A DNA stretch of 42,653 bases from a virus: the IMG/VR virus record IMGVR_UViG_3300035180_001682, positions 1 to 42,653 of that record; one strand, 5' to 3'. The position numbers were made by a program, and so were the translations under genes. The notes beneath the pieces are model-generated. The model saw only the letters and a program-made list of their open reading frames with translations. It was not told where the DNA came from and made no database searches. Below are positions 37,420 through 42,653 of this stretch, piece after piece (within the stretch, counting starts at the first letter, position 1; each line of letters opens with the position of its first letter).

Positions 37420-37833
37420 ATGGCTAACGCTACCTCAATTCAACTGATGCTTGATGGGCCGCGCAATGCTGTCATCAAGCTCGAAGGGGTGCTGGATACT
37501 TCTGACGTAGCACAAACTGTTGTAGTAGACCCAGCAACTCTTTGCGGCATAGATAACACTCTTACCGTGAAAGCTGCTGGCTTTACCATCGACCGGATTG
37601 TGTATAACGTGGAGGATACTCTAGCAGTGCTACTGTTCTGGGACGCTACGGTTCCAGTGAGTATTGAAGAACTTACTGGTCGTGGGCATATGGAGTATAG
37701 GCGCACTGGAGGATTACCCTCCAACGCAGGTGCAGGGAAGACTGGGAAAATCCTAATGGCTACCCAAGGGTGGACAACAGGGGCAATCCTTTCCTACTCT
37801 GTGGTGCTGGAACTTCACAAGACGCAATCGTAG
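37420..37833 (+). CDS. small virion protein, probably head or neck
   Basis: 137 aa, weak ribosome-binding site. Beta-rich with SIQLMLDGPRNAVIKLEGVL, then FTIDRIVYNVEDTLAVLLFW, then GHMEYRRTGGLPSN and TGAILSYSVVLELHKTQS. Proteins with the same D-x-Y-NV-D-LAV-L-WD pattern occur in heads of other phages. Head completion or decoration is likely from position. No enzymatic motif. Confidence 0.62.
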   Translation: MANATSIQLMLDGPRNAVIKLEGVLDTSDVAQTVVVDPATLCGIDNTLTVKAAGFTIDRIVYNVEDTLAVLLFWDATVPVSIEELTGRGHMEYRRTGGLPSNAGAGKTGKILMATQGWTTGAILSYSVVLELHKTQS

Positions 37834-37848
37834 CAAACTGGAGGCCAT

Positions 37849-38001
37849 ATGGCAGCAAAACCAAAGCGCAAAACCCCACCGAAGGCCACAGGGGCTCCAT
37901 CGGGGAAAACTGTCGTAGCATCCATGCAGGCTATGGCGAAGCAGATGAACGCCAAGGTGGCTTCCAGCTCCAAAAGCTCCTCTGGGGCCAAGGGTAAGTA
38001 A
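37849..38001 (+). CDS. 50-aa basic protein
   Basis: A small gene with strong signals: GGAGG five bases before the ATG at 37849 and a stop (TAA) overlapping the ATG of the adaptor gene (TAATG). The product begins MAAKPKRKTPPKATGAPSGK and ends SSSKSSSGAKGK; it is highly basic (about a quarter Lys/Arg) with a Met/Gln-rich middle. Possibly a DNA-binding internal virion peptide or linker between head and adaptor proteins. No family recognised. Confidence 0.72.
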   Translation: MAAKPKRKTPPKATGAPSGKTVVASMQAMAKQMNAKVASSSKSSSGAKGK

Positions 38002-38699
38002 TGGCTACCAGCGGCACTTATGGTTTCACAATGACCAGGGATGATGTTATCGCAGGGGCCTTGCGGCTTGTTGGAGCGTATGATCCCAGCGAAAGCATCC
38101 CTCAAGAGGACATCACGACTTGTGCGGTGGCCTTGAATTTGCTGGTGAAGGACTTAGCACGGAATGAACTTCCACTGTGGTGCGTAGTGGACGTGCCAGT
38201 TCCACTTCTTACCGGAGTTGCGGCGTATGACCTCTCCGCAGCCAGTGGTACTACTCTCCCATTGAGGGTTCTGGACTGCTACATACGGGATGCTGTAGGG
38301 AATGACACTCAGCTCACCGTCAGCTCCCGATACGACTACGACAGGCTGGGGAATAAGCTCCAACCAGGTGTGCCTAACCAGGTCTACTACGACCCGCAGC
38401 TGGGCGCTGGGATGTTGTATGTGTATAATGTTCCCGCTGACGATACGCACACCTTGCATGTGGTGATTCAGCGGCAACTCCAAGACTTCAATCTTGCTAC
38501 TGACACTCCCGACTTCCCTCAGGAGGCTTTTCGACTGCTCAAGTGGTGTCTGGCAGATGAGGTAGCACTGGAATATCAGACTCCAGCAGGCATGAGACAG
38601 GAAATTGCCGCACGGGCCTCGTATCTGCGGGAGAACTACGCAGCATCGTTGCAGGAGCAGGCGTCAGTGCGGTTTACTCCTGGTATGAGGGTTCGCTGA
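38001..38699 (+). CDS. head-tail adaptor, P22 gp4-like
   Basis: 232 aa. FTMTRDDVIAGALRLVGAYD at the start is the helical opening shared by podovirus adaptors that bind below the portal. It continues with ITTCAVALNLLVKDLARNEL, a Tyr/Asp-rich middle region (SSRYDYDRLGNKLQPGVPNQ), and a helical end with LLKWCLADEVALEYQTPAGM. The role is to seal packaged DNA and provide the base for tail assembly. It is the gp4-type partner of the gp10-like protein at 7880. Confidence 0.7.
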   Translation: MATSGTYGFTMTRDDVIAGALRLVGAYDPSESIPQEDITTCAVALNLLVKDLARNELPLWCVVDVPVPLLTGVAAYDLSAASGTTLPLRVLDCYIRDAVGNDTQLTVSSRYDYDRLGNKLQPGVPNQVYYDPQLGAGMLYVYNVPADDTHTLHVVIQRQLQDFNLATDTPDFPQEAFRLLKWCLADEVALEYQTPAGMRQEIAARASYLRENYAASLQEQASVRFTPGMRVR

Positions 38700-38701
38700 G
38701 A

Positions 38702-39208
38702 ATGATTGAGTTTATGCTCATCGCAGCCCCTAGGAGCGGAACAACGTGGGCAGCGAATTGGCTTACAACTGATACGACTCTGTGCCTGCATGATCCACTG
38801 TTCACGCATCACTACAGAGATTTGGATTCCCTTACCAGCAAGAAACGTTTGGGAGTCTCCTGCACTGGGCTATACAATTTCCCGAAATGGGTAAACGCGC
38901 ATCCAGCAAAGAAGGTAATTCTTCACCGATCCCCTACTGAAGTAAATTCCTCACTGGAACGGCTTGGACTCCCTGCGCTACCATTAGCCAGTTTCAATGC
39001 TTTGGCCAAGCTCGACGGCTTCCATTGTGATTGGCTGGAACTGTTTGAAAGCCCTGATCGTATTTGTAATGCTTTAGGTTTGGGCGGAGTTGATTTTGAG
39101 CGTCATGCACAACTTCGCCAGATGTTAGTTCAACCTCAATTTGTGGCACTCAGTGTTAATCCAGCCGTAGTTCAGCAACTTATCGCTGAAGTTGGTGGGA
39201 CAGTATGA
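38702..39208 (+). CDS. sulfotransferase-like P-loop protein
   Basis: 168 aa, 2 nt after the adaptor stop. APRSGTTW (residues 9-16) is the 5'-phosphosulfate-binding loop of PAPS-dependent sulfotransferases and VILHRSPTEVNSSLERLG (73-90) carries the Arg and Ser of the 3'-phosphate site. Typical sulfotransferases have 250-300 residues, so this is a compact form with the acceptor domain reduced; a catalytic base is not evident. It could modify a phage or host structure with sulfate or be a nucleotide-binding relic. It is unusual between adaptor and ejection protein genes. Confidence 0.68.
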   Translation: MIEFMLIAAPRSGTTWAANWLTTDTTLCLHDPLFTHHYRDLDSLTSKKRLGVSCTGLYNFPKWVNAHPAKKVILHRSPTEVNSSLERLGLPALPLASFNALAKLDGFHCDWLELFESPDRICNALGLGGVDFERHAQLRQMLVQPQFVALSVNPAVVQQLIAEVGGTV

Positions 39209-39268
39209 AAAACGTACTGTCCCCCGTTATGCTGACTGCTCACATTTCTCTTACTGGAGGGCTTTAAT

Positions 39269-39955
39269 ATGTTCGGTGCTATTCTTGGGGCTGTTGCAGC
39301 GCCAATTGTTAGTTCCATATTTGCACCTGATTCCCCTAGTTCTGGAGCCGGTTCTGCCTCAGCAGCCGCCGACCCTTTCGCAGCTCAACGTGCTCAGTAC
39401 CAGCCGCAGCTTACCTCTTTGATGAACTCAGGTGATCCCTCCGCTGCAATGCTGCGCCCTTGGTACAATTTCCGAACCTCTGACCCGAGTTACGCTTGGC
39501 GACAGCAGCAAGGAATGGACACCCTCCAGCGAGGATTGGCCCAGACAGGTCAAACTGCCAGTGGGAATGAAATGGCTCAGCTACAGCAATATGGTCAAGG
39601 GCAAGCCTCGCAGGAGTTTGCTAATGAGTTCAACCGTCAGCAGTCTGTCTATGGGAATCAGTATTCCCGGCTGGCGCAACTGTCAGGAGCTCTTTCTGGG
39701 AGTCCTGGCATAGCCGGGCAGCTGCAGGCGAATCAAAACATGCAGCAACAGCAAGCTGCGAGTGCGCTGGGGAATACCATTGGAGGTGCTGCGGGGAATT
39801 GGCTTGGCAACTACATGAACTCAGGCGACAATAGCATCACCCCAGCCTCTGGGCAGGCCTTTCCTATAACCCCAGCTGGCTACCAGTTCAATTCCCAACC
39901 TGTGCTCTCCGGTGGTACTGACCTCAATGCCTTCGCTGGTTACACCTTCGGCTAA
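39269..39955 (+). CDS. internal virion / DNA ejection protein 1
   Basis: 228 aa, GGAGGG before the ATG. A hydrophobic start (FGAILGAVAAPIVSSIF) is followed by Gln/Ala/Ser-rich helical sequence (GQASQEFANEFNRQQSVYGN, QLQANQNMQQQQAASALGNT) and a Pro-rich end. This matches small ejection proteins of podoviruses (P22 gp7 or T7 gp14 class) that leave the head first and form a channel across the envelope. First of three adjacent genes of this kind. Confidence 0.7.
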   Translation: MFGAILGAVAAPIVSSIFAPDSPSSGAGSASAAADPFAAQRAQYQPQLTSLMNSGDPSAAMLRPWYNFRTSDPSYAWRQQQGMDTLQRGLAQTGQTASGNEMAQLQQYGQGQASQEFANEFNRQQSVYGNQYSRLAQLSGALSGSPGIAGQLQANQNMQQQQAASALGNTIGGAAGNWLGNYMNSGDNSITPASGQAFPITPAGYQFNSQPVLSGGTDLNAFAGYTFG

Positions 39956-39970
39956 TAGGGAGTTCTGACA

Positions 39971-41386
39971 ATGAGTGGATTCTTCCAGAATCTTGGCCTG
40001 CAAGCCGGGTATAATATGATCTATGGGCAGCAGCAAGCGCAAGCCCAAGCAGATACGGAGCTGAAGCAACAACAAGTGGTCGCGGCGAAAGCGCAGCTTG
40101 CGCAACAGGCACAACTTGCTGATGTACGGTCAAAGGTTTCCCAGGTAGCTCAAGCGGAACTTGCTGGCATTAAGGATGACGTGGAAGCTCCAGCACAGAA
40201 GGCAGATTTTGCCATGAAGGCTGCCGCAAGGCTGGAGGCTGCAGGGGACTTGTCAGGTGCCGCCTCATGGCGACAACAGGCGGAGGCTTACACAAAGCAG
40301 GGGAAAGAGGCTAGAGAAACTGCGGTGCAAAAGCAGGCGAAAACCACTGAAGACCTTGCACAGGCCGCCCTTGCATTCAAAACTGCCCCATCTGCGGAGA
40401 ACTATGGACAACTCTCCGCAGCTATTGCTCGCAGTGGGGGAGATATTTCCAAGATGCCGCTACCCGGTGATCCTGCACTGCCGGCGTTTGTAGAGGCGCA
40501 AACACGCAAGGGCATGAAAGCCTCTGACCAGCTTAAGCTGCTGACGACAGAAGAGGATAAGAGGTTGCAACGTGAGGAAGCTGCAAGAAGTCATCGTGAG
40601 AATGAGGCCATACGACTGGAGACTGCTCGCACAAATGCAGCTTTGCGCCGGGAAGGACTGGAATTTCGTAAGATGACTATGGGGCTTTTGGGCGGCAGCC
40701 CTGCATCATCTGAATCCATCCAGGATCAAATTGCAATGTATCGCAAGGGAATCCCTCGTGCACAAATTGTCTCTGGCTATTCCGCAGCGGCTCAACAGCA
40801 ATGGAATGCTGTAACCCGTGGGGCTTTTGCTCAGATCATGGAAGAGAACCCAACACTCACACGAAACGAAGCTGCACAGCTCCTTGTAGCTGGGCAACAG
40901 GGATTCAAAGCGACCTCAAATGCCCTTGGGCAGGTTACAAAGGACTTAGCAGCAATTCGTCCGTATAAGGATATGCTGGATCAGAACGCTAACATTGCGA
41001 TTTCCCTCTCCAAGCAGGCCATCAAAGGCAACAGTGCCTTGGCAAATAAACCAATCAACTGGGTCAAGCAGAACATGGGAGATAATCCTGACACGAACGA
41101 ATACTTGGCTCAGATTGCTATTGTACAAACAGAAGCCGCACGTGTTTTGAGCAATCCTAGGCTAGTCGGGCAGTTATCAGACTCCGCTCGACATGAAATG
41201 CAAGAGCTTGTGAACGGGAATATGCCACTGGAGTCTACTGAGCGCGTGCTGAATCGGATCAAGCAAGATGGTACAAACAGAATTGCTGCGATGGAGCGGG
41301 AACAGAAAGCCCTGCTGAAAGGGGAGAGTACCGCAAGTCCAACGACAGCTTCAACTCCCTCAACCCTCCCCGCTGGATGGCACTAA
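39971..41386 (+). CDS. internal virion / DNA ejection protein 2
   Basis: 471 aa, GGGAG before the ATG. MSGFFQNLGLQAGYNMIYGQ then a long Gln/Ala-rich helix, several heptad-rich coiled-coil segments (~100-240, with EEAARSHRENEAIRLETART), and a Thr/Ser/Pro-rich tail. Composition, size and order correspond to P22 gp20 or T7 gp15-type core proteins. It is expected to be packed near the portal and released with the DNA. Overlaps no neighbour; 9 nt to the next start. Confidence 0.7.
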   Translation: MSGFFQNLGLQAGYNMIYGQQQAQAQADTELKQQQVVAAKAQLAQQAQLADVRSKVSQVAQAELAGIKDDVEAPAQKADFAMKAAARLEAAGDLSGAASWRQQAEAYTKQGKEARETAVQKQAKTTEDLAQAALAFKTAPSAENYGQLSAAIARSGGDISKMPLPGDPALPAFVEAQTRKGMKASDQLKLLTTEEDKRLQREEAARSHRENEAIRLETARTNAALRREGLEFRKMTMGLLGGSPASSESIQDQIAMYRKGIPRAQIVSGYSAAAQQQWNAVTRGAFAQIMEENPTLTRNEAAQLLVAGQQGFKATSNALGQVTKDLAAIRPYKDMLDQNANIAISLSKQAIKGNSALANKPINWVKQNMGDNPDTNEYLAQIAIVQTEAARVLSNPRLVGQLSDSARHEMQELVNGNMPLESTERVLNRIKQDGTNRIAAMEREQKALLKGESTASPTTASTPSTLPAGWH

Positions 41387-41395
41387 GGAACTCCC

Positions 41396-42653
41396 ATGCC
41401 TGAATATTCTTTCACTAGCCCAGAAGGTAAGGCTTACAGTATTACTGGCCCTGAAGGCAGCACCCGTGAGCAAGCCTTTCAGCTGCTCCCAATGAAGTAT
41501 CCTGAGCTGAAAGGGCAGCCAGGATTCGAAGGGGCAAAGCCTTCAGCTCCCGGGGCTGCACCTGCACCTGCCCCACAGCTCACTCCGCAGCAAGCTGCCA
41601 AGAAACGTGTAGATGATATTTTCGCTAAATCTTCAATAAAATTCCCACTTCAGCCTGGTTATGGTGAAGGATTATTGGAGCTCCCTGATAAACTCGGCGC
41701 TGCCGTTACTGACCTCGCCGCAAAAGCCGGGGTGAAACCTGAAATTGCCGCTGGCCTTGGTGTTGCTGCCAATCTGGGTACGCTTGCTATACCTATTGGA
41801 GAGGGCGGGAAGTTGGCGAAAGCAGGTTTAGAAACTGTCACTGGCCTCGCTGGGAAAGCTGTTGATCTCTATCGTGGGACAGCTGTTAAAGCCACTACAA
41901 AAGAGGCAGCGAATCTTGTGAAGGGGGAAGCCAACAAGCTTCTGGCCGGCACCAAGAAGTCTGGGCTGGAGGAACTCGCTATTGCCCGCCACAATGAGCG
42001 TATTGCAGCGGATGCTGAAGCAGCTCGTGCCCACCTGGAGCAGCAACTTAAAGCCGCCTCTGCTAAGGGTACACAGTCTCTTGGAGCCACTGGCGACCTC
42101 ATTCGGGATGCTGTAAAAATTCAAATGGGGCAAGCAGCGGCCTACCGCGCACAACAGGGTGAGATGCTGTTCAGTGCGGCTAAAGAGGCTGCGCTGAAAA
42201 AAGAGGCTGCCGGCTCCTACCTCAACACTGCTGATGCCTTTAAGCCTGTGGATGAGTTGCTGGCGAACGTGAAGGGTGTGCCAGGCCTCGAAAGTAAGAT
42301 TGAAGGCCTGGCGCAGCTTCTTCGGCCGCGTGAGCAGGAGGCTGGCAAGGTACTGCTTCGGGATGTTTCTGGCCATCCGCTTATTGTTGAGCCTGCAAAA
42401 TCCACCCCCATTACCTTCGAGCAGGCGGAAATCGCGCGTCGGTATCTGAATGACATTGCCTATGGGGCTGACTTGGAGGGGTATCCAGCTATTGCCAGGA
42501 CTGCCGCGAAGGAAGCGGCAAAGAAGCTCGATGCTGCGATGGGGGAGTTTGTACCTCAGTTTAAGTCCTATAAGCAAGGCTGGGCAGAGCTTTCCAAGCC
42601 ACTGGAAGCAAAAGGGACTAGGTTCGGGAAGGCTGTGTTTGGGGCTGAGGGCG
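41396..42653 (+). CDS. internal virion / DNA ejection protein 3, N-terminal part
   Basis: AAGGAA precedes the ATG at 41396. The frame is open for 419 codons to the end and continues at base 1, for 503 aa in total. The N-terminus (YSFTSPEGKAYSITGPEGST then REQAFQLL) is a short domain recurrent at the start of phage internal virion proteins. A hydrophobic segment follows near residues 115-145 (VAANLGTLAIPIGEGG), then helical Ala/Glu/Lys-rich sequence. It fits a P22 gp16-type ejection protein that contacts the membrane. The break is only the cut point of the circle. Confidence 0.8.
   Translation, partial: MPEYSFTSPEGKAYSITGPEGSTREQAFQLLPMKYPELKGQPGFEGAKPSAPGAAPAPAPQLTPQQAAKKRVDDIFAKSSIKFPLQPGYGEGLLELPDKLGAAVTDLAAKAGVKPEIAAGLGVAANLGTLAIPIGEGGKLAKAGLETVTGLAGKAVDLYRGTAVKATTKEAANLVKGEANKLLAGTKKSGLEELAIARHNERIAADAEAARAHLEQQLKAASAKGTQSLGATGDLIRDAVKIQMGQAAAYRAQQGEMLFSAAKEAALKKEAAGSYLNTADAFKPVDELLANVKGVPGLESKIEGLAQLLRPREQEAGKVLLRDVSGHPLIVEPAKSTPITFEQAEIARRYLNDIAYGADLEGYPAIARTAAKEAAKKLDAAMGEFVPQFKSYKQGWAELSKPLEAKGTRFGKAVFGAEG

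Noticed and set aside
39192-39422. 76-codon + strand frame after the sulfotransferase-like gene
   Set aside because: It overlaps the start of ejection protein 1, which has a GGAGGG site and coding character in another frame.
1-42653. Prophage or temperate phage
   Set aside because: No integrase, excisionase, repressor or attachment core identified; absence in a complete-looking genome argues for a lytic life style, although an unrecognised repressor is possible.
1-42653. tRNA or rRNA genes
   Set aside because: No cloverleaf with a plausible T-arm and acceptor stem was noticed; a dedicated search was not possible.

Overview
The window looks like one complete genome, about 42.65 kb, of a short-tailed (podovirus-like) tailed phage opened at an arbitrary point. 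The ejection-protein gene that runs off the right end (from 41396) continues in frame at base 1 and stops at 254; joined, it is exactly 504 codons. Terminase, portal, scaffold and capsid genes are present, with P22-like tail adaptor and gp10-like genes and three internal virion protein genes. There is no tape-measure, tail-tube or sheath gene, and I see no integrase, repressor, RNA polymerase, tRNA or reverse transcriptase. Gene families, Shine-Dalgarno sites and sigma70-like promoters suggest a proteobacterial host infected with host RNA polymerase. The exact host and taxon cannot be read from the sequence.

Layout. Rightward late genes run 28094-42653 and, across the join, 1-11202. Their order is two tandem small-terminase-like genes, large terminase, portal, GroES-like protein, scaffold, unknown, probable cement protein, major capsid, further virion proteins, tail adaptor, sulfotransferase-like protein, three ejection proteins, ATP-grasp enzyme, zinc-finger protein, tail fibres and glycine-rich adhesin, gp10-like tail protein, and a lysis cassette (holin, SAR endolysin, membrane-anchored accessory protein). 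Leftward early genes run 27486 to 11211. They are short unknown genes, then a Dda/RecD-like helicase, a Cas4/RecB-like nuclease, a RecA-like ATPase, a probable ssDNA-binding protein, a ParB-methyltransferase fusion, and a uracil-DNA-glycosylase/DNA polymerase fusion. The two arms diverge around 27500-28090 and converge with an 8-bp gap at 11203-11210.

Most unusual is a family of 12 dispersed 42-bp palindromes (R1-R12), each 18-nt arm, 6-nt centre, 18-nt arm with an invariant TAC-N6-GTA core. Eleven lie between genes; one (R3) lies in frame inside the polymerase gene at the glycosylase/exonuclease junction. R1 and R2 bracket the ATP-grasp gene as a cassette. R7 forms a 15-bp stem with a U-run that would end a predicted ~250-nt RNA from a near-consensus sigma70 promoter, transcribed against all surrounding genes.

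Other notable points are a three-fold repeated stop-codon hairpin linking small paralogous early genes, a C-terminal ALLxEL motif shared by three early proteins, a G9-11 tract series with uniform strand polarity, two tiny membrane-protein genes chained by ATGA overlaps, and a structured gene-free segment (25889-26240) that could be a replication origin.
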